The notes: generated by a model not told the origin, from the letters alone. A DNA stretch of 64,000 bases from JAPLDP01 sp964628285 (GCA_964628285.1 CAZVNP010000009.1:1-64000); one strand, 5' to 3'. Positions 33,991 through 43,661 are shown, counted from the first letter of the stretch. Numbers and translations: made by a program.

Positions 33991-36096
33991 TCAGCTGATG
34001 AGAGCCCAGTTTGTTTCATGGCGTGAAAGGTGTTGTAGCTCCTCGGCGAGAGGCCTGTTCTCCGGTATCCGGAGATCGGGGTCTTTTTCGAGTATCCTGA
34101 GGGCCATGTCGCGGGCATATTTTAAAAGCTTTTCATCCCTGACCAGATCGGCCATTTTCAGAGGGATCACACCGCTTTGCTGTGTTCCCTGCATATCGCC
34201 GGGACCGCGCAGCCGGAGGTCCATCTCGGCTATCTCAAAACCGTCGGTGGTTTTCAGCATGGCCTCAATGCGTTTACGTGCTTCCGTGCCCATCTCGTCA
34301 CCGGTGATGAGGATGCAATATGACTGGTCGGCGCCTCTTCCAACTCTGCCACGTAATTGATGCAACTGCGATAAACCGAAGCGCTCCGCATTTTCAATGA
34401 CCATCACCGTGGCATTGGGAATATCCACCCCGACTTCAATCACCGTGGTCGCCACCATGATCTGGGCCTCATTTTTTATAAAACGCTGCATTTCTGATTC
34501 CTTTTCTTCACTCTTCATCTGTCCGTGCACCATGCTGACACCGTACCCGGGCGGCGGAAACTCGTTGACAATGTGCTGATAACCTTCCAGGAGTGCTTTC
34601 AGATCAAGATTCTCCGATTCCTGGATAAGAGGGTAGACAACATAAACCTGTTGTCCTTTCTTTATTTGTTTCCTGATGAACGTATAGACCTTCTGAATAT
34701 CCGACTGCACCAAATGAAACGTTTTGACGGGTCGCCGTCCGGGGGGCATCTCGTCTATGACCGAATAGTCCAAATCGCCATAGAGTGTCATCGCCAGCGT
34801 TCTGGGTATGGGTGTGGCCGTCATGACCAGGACATGGGGTGGTGAGTTGCTTTTTTCCCACAGCCGGGCGCGTTGTGCCACCCCAAAACGATGCTGTTCA
34901 TCGATGACGACAAGACCCAGATGATGAAATTTTACCGTTTCTTCCAGAAGGGCATGCGTGCCGATCAATATCTGGAGTTCGCCCGAAAGAAGTTGTTCAT
35001 AGATGATCTTGCGCTGCGAGCTTTTTGTTGATCCGGTCAGCAATTCATGTGATATGCCCAATCCCGAGAGCAACTGATTCAGCGACTCGAAATGTTGCTG
35101 TGCCAGGATCTCCGTGGGCGCCATCATGCAGGCCTGATATCCGTTATCAAGTGCCATCAGCATCGACATGAGGGCCACCATTGTTTTTCCGCTCCCCACA
35201 TCGCCCTGAAGCAAACGGTTCATTTGTTTTCCCGATCCCACATCTTTGCGTATCTCCCTGATGACCCTCTTCTGAGCCTCGGTGAGAGAAAAAGGCAGAT
35301 TATGGTGGTAAAAACTGTTGAAATGATCGCCGATCTTAAGAAAGACATGTCCCTGTGTTTTGTTAATCCTCATGATCTTTTGCATCAGCAATCTGAGCTG
35401 AATAAAAAACAGCTCCTCAAATTTCAGTCTTGCCTGCGCTTTCCGCAACATGGAATCATCTTTGGGAAAGTGAATGTTGACAAGAGCTTCTTCACGCGAA
35501 ATGAAACTAAAATGGCTGATGACCTCCTGCGAGAGCGTCTCGGGTATGTTGCCTTTCAATAAACCGACCAGGTTATACATGACTTTGCTGATCCCTCTGG
35601 AGTTGAAGCCTTTCACTTTCAATTTCTCGGAGGAACCGTAAAAAGGCTGCAATGTCTCGCTCACTTTAAGGGCACTGGCGTTATACGGATCAATCTCCGG
35701 ATGAGGGATGTTATACCGTCCGTTGAAATAAACAGGCCGGCCGAAAACCAGGTAATCCGATCCGGGGATGACCTTATCCTTGATCCATCTGATCCCCTGG
35801 AACCATACCAGTTCGATCTCACCTGTCTCATCTTCGAGTATGGCCACCATACGGCTGGCCGGTCCTTTTCCGACCATCTGGACATTCACCACACGGCCGT
35901 GAATCTGAACATAGGGCAGCTCGTTATTGATCTCGCTGATCTTGTGAAACCTGCTCCGGTCTATGTACCGCAGGGGAAAATATTCAATGAGGTCACCGTA
36001 TGTCCGGATATTGAGTTCCTTTTTCAGGAGCTCGGCACGGGCAGGGCCTATCCCTTTAATGTATTCAACAGACGTGTCAAGAAACCTGTAAGACAT
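33991..36096 (-). CDS. recG: ATP-dependent DNA helicase RecG
   Basis: The protein has 701 residues. The N-terminal wedge/OB domain (YIKGIGPARAELLKKELNI) is followed by helicase motor motifs: Walker A LLQGDVGSGKTMVAL, Walker B VVIDEQHRFGV, TATPIPRTLAM, and motif VI QLRGRVGRG. RecG remodels stalled replication forks and Holliday junctions. Its promoter overlaps the T-tract of the gldN terminator just upstream. Confidence 0.97.
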   Translation of the reverse strand: MSYRFLDTSVEYIKGIGPARAELLKKELNIRTYGDLIEYFPLRYIDRSRFHKISEINNELPYVQIHGRVVNVQMVGKGPASRMVAILEDETGEIELVWFQGIRWIKDKVIPGSDYLVFGRPVYFNGRYNIPHPEIDPYNASALKVSETLQPFYGSSEKLKVKGFNSRGISKVMYNLVGLLKGNIPETLSQEVISHFSFISREEALVNIHFPKDDSMLRKAQARLKFEELFFIQLRLLMQKIMRINKTQGHVFLKIGDHFNSFYHHNLPFSLTEAQKRVIREIRKDVGSGKQMNRLLQGDVGSGKTMVALMSMLMALDNGYQACMMAPTEILAQQHFESLNQLLSGLGISHELLTGSTKSSQRKIIYEQLLSGELQILIGTHALLEETVKFHHLGLVVIDEQHRFGVAQRARLWEKSNSPPHVLVMTATPIPRTLAMTLYGDLDYSVIDEMPPGRRPVKTFHLVQSDIQKVYTFIRKQIKKGQQVYVVYPLIQESENLDLKALLEGYQHIVNEFPPPGYGVSMVHGQMKSEEKESEMQRFIKNEAQIMVATTVIEVGVDIPNATVMVIENAERFGLSQLHQLRGRVGRGADQSYCILITGDEMGTEARKRIEAMLKTTDGFEIAEMDLRLRGPGDMQGTQQSGVIPLKMADLVRDEKLLKYARDMALRILEKDPDLRIPENRPLAEELQHLSRHETNWALIS

Positions 36097-36119
36097 TGTA
36101 AATTAAAATCATGCCCCAA

Positions 36120-36152
36120 CAAATATACGATTTAACCTTCATTGAAGACAAA
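36120..36152 (-). promoter_or_regulatory. Promoter of recG, TTTG-N21-TATATTTG
   Basis: Minus-strand TTTG (36152-36149) is followed by 21 bases and TATATTTG (36127-36120), a full match to the Bacteroidota consensus, 24 bases before the ATG. The TTTG is the end of the T-run that closes the gldN terminator. Confidence 0.6.
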
Positions 36153-36180
36153 AAAAAACTCCCCGGCGGGGGAGTTTTTT
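36153..36180 (-). terminator. Intrinsic terminator of the T9SS operon (after gldN)
   Basis: AAAAAACTCCCC and GGGGAGTTTTTT pair over a four-base loop, flanked by A-runs and T-runs on both sides, so it can act in both directions. On the minus strand it lies 20 bases past the gldN stop. Confidence 0.8.
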
Positions 36181-36199
36181 ATCACGGATCACTGCAGGA

Positions 36200-37066
36200 T
36201 TAATATTTCCATAGATCTTCTTCAAAGCTAAAAATTTCGTTTTTAATGCGTTCCGATTCAAGCAACGCATCCATACCCTGGGCATAATCGGATATCTTCC
36301 GGTCGAAAACATTGTCTTCCTTATAAATATAACTGTTAAACATTCTCTTCCAGAAAACATCGTCATACGTCAGTCTGTTTGCCGAATTATAGCGGTTAAA
36401 GACTTCCGCTTTGGCAAAAACGGTACGAGCTTCGGGGAAATAGATCCAAAAGAGTGGCCGCACACCTCTCAGGACGTCTTTTTCGGTATAGTCATCCACG
36501 ATGGGGCAAATACCCAGGATACGTACATCCATCACGGAACGCTGTTTGTCGAAGAACCAGTCTTCTTTTATTCTGAACTTCTTGACATCCTGAGCGTTAA
36601 AGCTCCTTTTGATGATCGTATCGTACCAGTCATAGGGAGAATAGGTTCTCTGCAGCTGCAAAGTATCGGTACGTTCAAGGGTATTAAGCAGTTCCTGGTA
36701 GGATAAGGGTGTGGTGAACTCATCTGTGGGCAGGCTGGCGTCATAGGCGATAACGGAACCTTCCTTCAGGGCATCCATGATCACCTGCATAAGACTCCTC
36801 CACTGATTATGCGGGTCGATGGGATAATAAAAGGGCTGGTTGATCTTCTCACGCAGGTCGATGACACGCCAGATCCTTTTTTGCCACATCACATCGGCTT
36901 CACGGACATAAGCATAAGGGATCGGTTTTTTCTCCAACGTATTGATCTTATCATACACACCATCCCTTGGAGGGTTGTTCTCAAGGACCTGAGAGAACAA
37001 GGGTTTGGCTCCCGTTGCAGCCAGGAAGCCAATCACGCAGATAAGAACGACTTTTTTCATATTCAA
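36200..37066 (-). CDS. gldN: T9SS ring protein GldN (PorN)
   Basis: The protein has 288 residues with a signal peptide (VVLICVIGFLAATGAKPLFS). The family signature includes PYAYVREADVMWQKRIWRVI, DLREKINQPFYYP, RVLGICPI-like VRILGICPIVDD and PLFWIYFPEAR. GldN (PorN) forms the periplasmic ring with the lipoprotein GldK under the outer membrane. It is the last gene of the operon, 15 bases after gldM, and ends before a strong terminator. Confidence 0.96.
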   Translation of the reverse strand: MNMKKVVLICVIGFLAATGAKPLFSQVLENNPPRDGVYDKINTLEKKPIPYAYVREADVMWQKRIWRVIDLREKINQPFYYPIDPHNQWRSLMQVIMDALKEGSVIAYDASLPTDEFTTPLSYQELLNTLERTDTLQLQRTYSPYDWYDTIIKRSFNAQDVKKFRIKEDWFFDKQRSVMDVRILGICPIVDDYTEKDVLRGVRPLFWIYFPEARTVFAKAEVFNRYNSANRLTYDDVFWKRMFNSYIYKEDNVFDRKISDYAQGMDALLESERIKNEIFSFEEDLWKY

Positions 37067-37081
37067 TGGCTATATTGATTA

Positions 37082-38692
37082 TTACTGAAGGACAAGGCTT
37101 ATCGTTCCAAGACGACGGTTTCCGTCGGGGCCTCTGGCTATGATATTTTCAAGCCATAGCTTTGTTCCGGGACGTGCGCTCTGGATGAATGATTTCATAT
37201 CGGGTGTCAGCAGATTGTTCTGGGACTGGAATGAGAAGACATCGCCGCTTCGCACCGAGGTGAACGTAAACGCGGTGATGGTAAAATTCAGGTCAAATTC
37301 AAAATCTTCCGGCATCCGGGGTATGATACCTCCTGCAGCCAGGATGGCATTTTTTGCTATGACGCCATCCCGCACGTTGGCAATATAAGCTTCGGGGTCC
37401 GGCACACGTTTGATACGGAAACTAATGGATCCCATGTCCCTGACACTCCCGTCATATTCGGCCTTCACCGATACAACGGCCTTCCCGGTGGTACCTCCCG
37501 GTATCCGGACCATGTAATTGGATTCGGGATTCTCCGGCGTCGGCGTCAAAGTGCCCACATTGATCGAAGGCTGCAGTTGCAACGAACTTATCCCGGGGAC
37601 CGATATGGACACGGGGTTGTCGACGCCGGTATAGAAAACATTCATTTTTGTGGCCGACACCGTCAACGACGGCAAAGCCACAATGTATTCATCCTTGAAG
37701 GCATAGGTCATGGTATCGCCTGTCGGTGACAGCACCCTGATGATACCTGCATACTTTTTAGTACCCGGAGAATTGCCAGGCAATTCCAGTTTGACAACAC
37801 CCTGGTCACCCTCCACCTTATGGGCATCCCTGATATTCCGAACCGTATCCACACCCTCGAGATAATAGACATCGGGATTTCCTTTTGTATCATAGGCCGC
37901 CACGATCACATCGGCCTCATACTTCTCACCTTCGAAAATATAACGGCTCTTGGGAATGACCTTGGCATTGATCTTATCAAACTTGAAATCCTCGGCGGTG
38001 ATTTCATTGAGGAGGTGTGACAGCACATCGAACTCAGCGTTCTTAACATCTGTGGTTATCTTATTTAGAATAGCCACATCAGCGGCCAGAACCGTGTAAT
38101 AAAACTGATGCTGTTCCCAGGTCTGGGGATGGCCGTCAGCATCGTGGAAAGAGCCTGAGGTGATCAATCCCAGACGGTCGCTGTTGGCAGGCAATCCCAT
38201 ATAATCCAGCAATGTCTGCCGGTATAGGTCGATTTTGTCTTTCAGAAAACCTGCTGTGGCATTTCTTCCGCTTGTGGACCGGCCCATGAAAAAACGGGTA
38301 GGTTCAGTATAGCGGTCTTTTGATTTGATTTCTGACAACGGTGTCATCCTTGCCTGTTCCACAGTCCTGATCCTGGGATCGGTCGAAATGATGACGCCAT
38401 ATTTCAGGCTGTCAATATAATAGATCATCTTTTGCGCGAGACCTCTTACTTCTTCAGCTTTTTGAAAATAGGATTCGACCTTTTTGGGATTAAGTGCATA
38501 CTGTTGCTGGAATTTATTGTATATCTGATCGATCTTATTGCTGATGGTATGGCTCGTCGTTTCCAGGCTTTCGTTCACTACGATGAAGGTGTCGATGATC
38601 TCTTTTGATACATTGAGTGCCAAAAGGGAGGTCAACACCAGATACATCATGGCGATCATCTTTTGTCGGGGCGTTTCCTTATATCCGGCCAT
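37082..38692 (-). CDS. gldM: T9SS motor protein GldM (PorM)
   Basis: The protein has 536 residues. One N-terminal membrane helix (MIAMMYLVLTSLLALNVSKE, residues about 13-32) is preceded by the conserved KETPRQKM. The periplasmic part has the helical D1 domain then beta-rich D2-D4 domains (PSLTVSATKMNVFYTGVDNP is the D2/D3 signature). GldM dimers insert between five GldL subunits and span the periplasm to the GldKN ring, turning with the motor. It lies 15 bases before gldN. Confidence 0.96.
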   Translation of the reverse strand: MAGYKETPRQKMIAMMYLVLTSLLALNVSKEIIDTFIVVNESLETTSHTISNKIDQIYNKFQQQYALNPKKVESYFQKAEEVRGLAQKMIYYIDSLKYGVIISTDPRIRTVEQARMTPLSEIKSKDRYTEPTRFFMGRSTSGRNATAGFLKDKIDLYRQTLLDYMGLPANSDRLGLITSGSFHDADGHPQTWEQHQFYYTVLAADVAILNKITTDVKNAEFDVLSHLLNEITAEDFKFDKINAKVIPKSRYIFEGEKYEADVIVAAYDTKGNPDVYYLEGVDTVRNIRDAHKVEGDQGVVKLELPGNSPGTKKYAGIIRVLSPTGDTMTYAFKDEYIVALPSLTVSATKMNVFYTGVDNPVSISVPGISSLQLQPSINVGTLTPTPENPESNYMVRIPGGTTGKAVVSVKAEYDGSVRDMGSISFRIKRVPDPEAYIANVRDGVIAKNAILAAGGIIPRMPEDFEFDLNFTITAFTFTSVRSGDVFSFQSQNNLLTPDMKSFIQSARPGTKLWLENIIARGPDGNRRLGTISLVLQ

Positions 38693-38739
38693 GTGAATTT
38701 ACTGTTTTAAAATTCTGCATTAATATCCTACTTCACCTG

Positions 38740-39915
38740 CTATTTGATTGTCATAGCCGACAACATATTTCCGTATACCTTATTCAGTGCCGCGATGTTT
38801 TGTGCCAGGGCATCCACTTCTTCACGGTATTTAGCCGTCGTTGAAACTGAAGCATTAAGGTTTTCAAGAAATTTCTCAAGTGTAGTCTGTAATCGTGCCG
38901 TGGCTTCAACCTGTTGGCCTGAACCCTTCAATTGTTTATCAAATAAATCATTAAGAGAAGCCAGGTTCTGATGATATTTACCGGTTTTATCGATAGACTC
39001 ATTGAGGCTTTTAAGAAATTCCGAGAGTGTCACCTGTAATTTGTTGTTTGTTTCCACCGTCTCATCGGCACCCTGGAGATGCAACTCATATTTGGCATTA
39101 AGGGCGGTCATTTGATCCGTCATGAGCTTGAGCTGGTTGTGAAAATCCTTCACCTCGGCACCCGTAAAATTAAAATTCTGTGAGGACTGGGCTATTTTAT
39201 CAGCCGACTCGACATATTTTTGTGACAACAGGTTGGCAGATTTAACGGCCTCGCCGACGCTTTTCGAGAATTCATCCGTAGCGGCCATATGGCCTTTGAA
39301 TTTCTCGGAAGCCTCGTTATAGATGTTGGAAAGAGTCGCCACACTCTGCGAAGCATTTTTCAGATGGCTGAAGTGGTCAGTGGTATGTTCGATGTTCTTA
39401 TTCAGGACCTCGGAGGTCTGGCGGTAAGTTGACGAAAGTTCGCCGGCCGACTCTGATGCATTCTTAATGTTCTTTACATATTCGCCTGTAGCCACAGATG
39501 CCTGGGAGATATCGGAGAGCTTGGAGGCGTGATCACTCAGGTTTCTGAGGCCGGCCCCAAGGCTCTCGATCAGCTCCGGTCCTATTCGCGCTTCAGCCAG
39601 CATGGCATCGAGTTCTTCAGCAGCACCTTTTTTGACCTTTTTCAGTTTATCGTTGTCAACACTGACATCATGATACAAACCGGCAAGTTCGGGATAAACC
39701 AGGCTCCAGTCCGGCTCAACATATGGAGGTTCAAAACCAGAGAAAAAGAAAATACATGATTCGGTACCCAATCCCACAATGAGCATATAGTCGGCACCCG
39801 GGTAATGGTTGATCTTAAAAAGTGCACCTAAAATCACCACAGAAGCACCCCAACCATATAACCGGGCCATAAAATGTCTAAACCCTCTTCTTCTCACTAA
39901 ATTACTAATACCCAT
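38740..39915 (-). CDS. gldL: T9SS motor stator GldL (PorL), long C-terminal region
   Basis: The protein has 391 residues, longer than the Flavobacterium (about 215) and Porphyromonas (about 309) forms as I recall them. Two membrane helices occupy residues 18-60. Residues matching the proton-path residues Y13, K27, H30 and E49 of Flavobacterium GldL are present as Y20, K34, H37 and E52. The remaining 300 residues are nearly all helical, Ser/Thr/Asn/Lys-rich, with repeated heptad-like segments (ASKLSDISQAS, LSSTYRQTSEVL, LSNIYNEASEKF, LSQKYVESADKI). That cytoplasmic part is a likely coiled coil. It lies between gldK and gldM. Confidence 0.94.
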   Translation of the reverse strand: MGISNLVRRRGFRHFMARLYGWGASVVILGALFKINHYPGADYMLIVGLGTESCIFFFSGFEPPYVEPDWSLVYPELAGLYHDVSVDNDKLKKVKKGAAEELDAMLAEARIGPELIESLGAGLRNLSDHASKLSDISQASVATGEYVKNIKNASESAGELSSTYRQTSEVLNKNIEHTTDHFSHLKNASQSVATLSNIYNEASEKFKGHMAATDEFSKSVGEAVKSANLLSQKYVESADKIAQSSQNFNFTGAEVKDFHNQLKLMTDQMTALNAKYELHLQGADETVETNNKLQVTLSEFLKSLNESIDKTGKYHQNLASLNDLFDKQLKGSGQQVEATARLQTTLEKFLENLNASVSTTAKYREEVDALAQNIAALNKVYGNMLSAMTIK

Positions 39916-39986
39916 GATGATAATAAATTAATTGTTTAATTGTTATGTTAATTACTGATAAAATTATTTCAAATCCGACCAAGTCT

Positions 39987-41345
39987 CTACTTATATATAT
40001 AAGAGGATTTGGAAGGTGAGTCGTCCCTTTGCCTTCCGAGATAATTCTGAACGCATCTGAATCCGATATAGCATTTGGCTGTATCCTGGAATTCATAGCT
40101 GCGTGAATAGACCTGGAGAAAATAAGCCACATCTTTCCAGGAGCCGCCTCTGATCACTTTTCTTTTGAGTGCCGGAGGGTCGGTTTCTTTGGCATTATAT
40201 TGATAAGCCTGATTCATATCCCAGGCAAAATTATAGGTTGATTCATCAAACGCGTCGAGGGTCCACTCGGCCACATTGCCGGCCATGTCATACAAGCCGA
40301 AGTCATTGGGCGGGTAATGGGCCACGATGACCGTTGTGAGGCCGCCATCGGCCGCATAATTTCCCCGCAGCGGTTTGAAGTTGGCCAGGAAACACCCTTT
40401 GCCGTTTCTGGTATAGGGTCCTCCCCACGGGTAGGGATTCAGGGCGTTGCCGCCACGGGCAGCCCATTCCCATTCGGCTTCGGTAGGCAATCTGAACTCA
40501 TTGAAAACAGCGTCCTTTCTCTTGGCCAGATAGGTGTTCAGCAATTCGGAACGCCAGATGCAGAAAGCCTTGGCCTGCTGCCAGGTCACCCCCACAACAG
40601 GATAATTGTCAAAGGCCGGGTGCCAGAAATACCTTTCGGTCATGGCATCATTGTAAGAGTAAGCATAATCATGAAGCCAGCACAAGGTATCGGGATAGAT
40701 GTTGATCACCTCTTTCCGGATATACACGGAACGGTCGGTCAGACCCTGGGGACGGTTGGAGAGAGCGCCTTCCTTCACATCGCCGGGGCGGCTGAAGTCT
40801 TTCTTGGCGGCGGCAGGCAGATCGATCCAGTAATATTCATAATAAAACTTACGCGTGTCGAATTCCTTTTTCCTGTAATAACGCTCATGTTCGGGCAGGT
40901 ACATTTCTTCCAGGGCATCGCGTTCCTCTTCTCCATCCCAGTTGATCTCCTGGTCCCAGTTCAGGAAGGGGGGATCATAGACCTCACCCGTTTTCGGATT
41001 TTCTTCGATCAGATACAACTCGGGTTTTACGGCTCCCACCAGCCGGCGTGCAATGGAATCCCTCACCCAATAAACAAACTGCCGGTATTCGTTATTGGTT
41101 ATTTCCGTTTCATCCATATAAAAAGCCGATACGGAGATGGTTTTCGGTTGTTGCAATTCTGTATAGGAAATGTCTTCATCGCCGGCGCCGATGATCATGC
41201 TGCCCATCGGTACATACGCCATTCCGTAAGGACTGGGCTGGTAGAAATGAGGTCGTTTTTCAACCCCGATGAGTTCACCATTTCCTGCGTTTTTGCAGCT
41301 TCCGATAATGACTAGAATCACCGCATAGAAAAACAGTTTTTTCAT
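39987..41345 (-). CDS. gldK: T9SS lipoprotein GldK (PorK)
   Basis: The protein has 452 residues with a lipobox ending at C17 (VIIGSC). It has a formylglycine-generating-enzyme (FGE-sulfatase) fold: YVPMGSMIIGAGDED, FYMDETEITNNEYRQFVYWV, FDNYPVVGVTWQQAKAFCIW, RLPTEAEWEWAARGG, YDMAGNVAEWTLDAF and KVIRGGSWKD. GldK forms the outer-membrane-tethered ring with GldN; no enzyme activity is expected. A separate -7 element lies in the gap after porP. Confidence 0.96.
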   Translation of the reverse strand: MKKLFFYAVILVIIGSCKNAGNGELIGVEKRPHFYQPSPYGMAYVPMGSMIIGAGDEDISYTELQQPKTISVSAFYMDETEITNNEYRQFVYWVRDSIARRLVGAVKPELYLIEENPKTGEVYDPPFLNWDQEINWDGEEERDALEEMYLPEHERYYRKKEFDTRKFYYEYYWIDLPAAAKKDFSRPGDVKEGALSNRPQGLTDRSVYIRKEVINIYPDTLCWLHDYAYSYNDAMTERYFWHPAFDNYPVVGVTWQQAKAFCIWRSELLNTYLAKRKDAVFNEFRLPTEAEWEWAARGGNALNPYPWGGPYTRNGKGCFLANFKPLRGNYAADGGLTTVIVAHYPPNDFGLYDMAGNVAEWTLDAFDESTYNFAWDMNQAYQYNAKETDPPALKRKVIRGGSWKDVAYFLQVYSRSYEFQDTAKCYIGFRCVQNYLGRQRDDSPSKSSYIYK

Positions 41346-41417
41346 ATGATGTACTGATTTTTTAAATCACTAATAAACTTCTATTAAACGAAATGTGCTG
41401 GATTTTATTATGGCCAT

Positions 41418-41425
41418 CAAATATA
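41418..41425 (-). promoter_or_regulatory. -7 element (TATATTTG) upstream of gldK
   Basis: An exact TAnnTTTG match on the minus strand in the 112-base gap between porP and gldK, 73 bases before the gldK ATG. No good -33 element. It suggests gldKLMN may be transcribed apart from porP. Confidence 0.4.
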
Positions 41426-41457
41426 GCAGTAAATTTTAGATAAATGTATGTATAATT

Positions 41458-42420
41458 TTATAAAAATCTCGTGTTCTTATAGCCCTGTCGTAATTTCTCG
41501 ACCTCCAGTTTGAAGCAATAGCCGGCCATAATCTCGTGACTGCCGCTACTTCTGCGGCCTCCCAACGTGGAGGTGGTGATATCATAAGAATATCCGATCC
41601 TGAAATTCTTGTATTGCATGCCTAAAATAACCACCACAGCATCCTGGAACCTGTAACTTAATCCGCACCAGAACCTGTTGTTATAATTAAGCAGTCCTGA
41701 GATATCGAATTGAAACGAAGCTAAATCAGTCTTGAAGAGTAAAGAAGGTTGCAACATAAAAGCCGGATTGGAGGCAAAGGTATACTCATAACCGGCTGTA
41801 ACAAAGTATTGTCTGATGAGCTGCAGTTTCATGACACTTTTCTCTGTTGCTGAAAGGGTTTTACTGGCCGACTGGAGTATCTGGGTGGCGGAGAGGCCCA
41901 GATAATACTCGCCCGGCACCTGATAATAGGCGCCAAGAGCCACGTCGACGATCATCTGGCGTTCATTACCCAGTTGGGATGTCAGCGGATCGCTGTCAAT
42001 AAATTTTAACTTGGAGAAATCCATGGATTTATCGACAAAATCAGCCATCGCTCCTATGCTGAGGGTTCCGCTTGTGGTGGTCAAATGATAAGCGTAACCG
42101 AGTTTTAACGTGATATTGCTTTCAAATCCCAATTTATCATTTGTTATGGTAGCCCCCAATCCGCCATGAAGGACCGAAAGAGGGGCATGAACAGCAATGG
42201 TATACGTTTCAGGGGCAACTTTGTTACCGTCAACATCTTTAAATCCAACCCATTGTTGCCTGTACAATCCCGACACACATATTCCTTCACCCATTCCAAT
42301 GTATCCCGGATTAAAAAACAGCGGATCAAACATGTACTGACTGAACTGCGGATCCTGCTGTCCGGCGGCATACAACGAAACAAGTAAAAAAACAGTAAAA
42401 AAGGTAAATTTCCTTTGCAT
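41458..42420 (-). CDS. porP: PorP/SprF-family T9SS outer-membrane protein
   Basis: The protein has 320 residues with a signal peptide (FFTVFLLVSLYAAGQQ) and the family start QDPQFSQYMFDPLFFNPGYIG. GLYRQQWVGFKDV, ITNDKLGFESNITLKLGYAY and RIGYSYDITTSTLG are typical; the body is a predicted beta-barrel. PorP/SprF proteins are outer-membrane T9SS parts; some members bind GldK-type rings or serve particular cargo. Its place directly before gldK matches the Porphyromonas porPKLMN order. Confidence 0.93.
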   Translation of the reverse strand: MQRKFTFFTVFLLVSLYAAGQQDPQFSQYMFDPLFFNPGYIGMGEGICVSGLYRQQWVGFKDVDGNKVAPETYTIAVHAPLSVLHGGLGATITNDKLGFESNITLKLGYAYHLTTTSGTLSIGAMADFVDKSMDFSKLKFIDSDPLTSQLGNERQMIVDVALGAYYQVPGEYYLGLSATQILQSASKTLSATEKSVMKLQLIRQYFVTAGYEYTFASNPAFMLQPSLLFKTDLASFQFDISGLLNYNNRFWCGLSYRFQDAVVVILGMQYKNFRIGYSYDITTSTLGGRRSSGSHEIMAGYCFKLEVEKLRQGYKNTRFL

Positions 42421-42726
42421 GTTATTGACCCGGTGACAACTCCCTTATTGGGTGCTAAAATACTATTTTTTTTGTTATAAACACCTTCAGGCAAAATAAA
42501 TCAATGCCGCAATATATGATTAGGCTTGCTTTCCGACCACTATCACGGTCATTGTTTCAGATCCTGTACACAGGTTATCAATTATAACTTCATTACCGGT
42601 GAAATAGTACGTCCCCATCTAAAAATTTCATGTCGTACCGGCCGGATAAGTATGTATGACCCTAATTATTATACTTTTACCTGCGAAATTGTTTCCCTTT
42701 TATTTCCATTAATACACTCATTTACT
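42421..42726. other. Divergent gap between porP and the YitT-type gene
   Basis: A 306-base AT-rich spacer. No exact TAnnTTTG element is seen for either gene; the nearest for porP is minus-strand TATTTTAG (42462-42455). The plus-strand frame is open here up to 42526, but the stretch lacks YitT features. Confidence 0.5.
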
Positions 42727-43653
42727 ATGGCCTTTATTCAATATGAAAAACTGTTCTCCCGGAAATGGTTTTATGCTTACAGCCTGATGATCCTTGGATC
42801 ACTGATCATGGCCTCGGGTTACGTTTTTTTCATTACACCCAACAAGATTGTCCCGGGAGGTGTGTATGGCATTGCCATTATCATTCATTACCTGACCAAG
42901 GGGCTCTTCTCCTTTGCACGTGAAGGGCTGCCCGTCGGCATGGTCGGGCTGATATTGAATATTCCACTGACCATCCTGGGAATCAGGATCCTGGGACCGC
43001 GTTTTGGTGTGAAAACCATCCTGGGATTCGTTTTTACCTCTGTCTTCATCGATCTGATAACAGCCCTGTGGGGTGAGACACCACTGGTGGAAAAAGATGT
43101 CCTGCTGTCGTCAATCTTCGGGGGGGTGCTGATCGGATTTGGTCTTGGATTGATTTTCAGATCCAAAGCCACCTCGGGCGGAACGGATATTATTGCCATG
43201 ATCATGGCCAAATACACCCGTTTGCCTGTGGGTCAACTTCTGATCATCATCGACTCGATCATTGTCCTGTTCGGTCTGATCGCCTTTGGCGACTGGAAGA
43301 TACCTCTCTATTCCTGGATTGTCATCTTCATCACTGGAAAGGTGATCGATGTGGTCCTCGAAGGGATCAGTTATGATAAGACTCTCTTCATCATTTCCGA
43401 CAAACATCAGGAGATCAGGGAAAAAATCATCAGGGACCTGAACCGCGGCGGGACCATGTTCAAAGGTCAGGGCATGTACAACTATGCCGACAAGACCATT
43501 CTGTTCACCGTGGTGAACCGACGCGAGCTGGCGATCCTGGAAGATCACATCAACAGCATTGATCCCGATGCCTTTCTCACCGTGATCGACGCCAATGAGA
43601 TCCTGGGTCACGGATTCAAATCCCTGAAGGAGAAAGTCTCTTCAAACTATTAA
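42727..43653 (+). CDS. YitT/DUF2179-family membrane protein
   Basis: From ATG 42727 the protein has 308 residues, the family norm. About six membrane helices cover residues 15-190 (SLMILGSLIMASGYVFFITP, NKIVPGGVYGIAIIIHYL, VFTSVFIDLITALWG, GGVLIGFGLGLIFRSKATSG). A C-terminal DUF2179 domain (KTLFIISDKHQEIREKIIRD, FTVVNRRELAILEDHI) follows. Some members are linked to transport, but substrate is unknown. An in-frame ATG at 42526 adds 67 residues unlike the family and is not used. Confidence 0.88.
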   Translation: MAFIQYEKLFSRKWFYAYSLMILGSLIMASGYVFFITPNKIVPGGVYGIAIIIHYLTKGLFSFAREGLPVGMVGLILNIPLTILGIRILGPRFGVKTILGFVFTSVFIDLITALWGETPLVEKDVLLSSIFGGVLIGFGLGLIFRSKATSGGTDIIAMIMAKYTRLPVGQLLIIIDSIIVLFGLIAFGDWKIPLYSWIVIFITGKVIDVVLEGISYDKTLFIISDKHQEIREKIIRDLNRGGTMFKGQGMYNYADKTILFTVVNRRELAILEDHINSIDPDAFLTVIDANEILGHGFKSLKEKVSSNY

Positions 43654-43661
43654 AGAGAATG

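Noticed and set aside
40317..41315. 332-residue plus-strand open frame opposite gldK
   Set aside because: Antisense to an unmistakable GldK; no domain or plausible start signal.
42526..42726. Longer N-terminus for the YitT-type protein
   Set aside because: The 67 extra residues do not resemble the family, and ATG 42727 gives the normal length and N-terminus.
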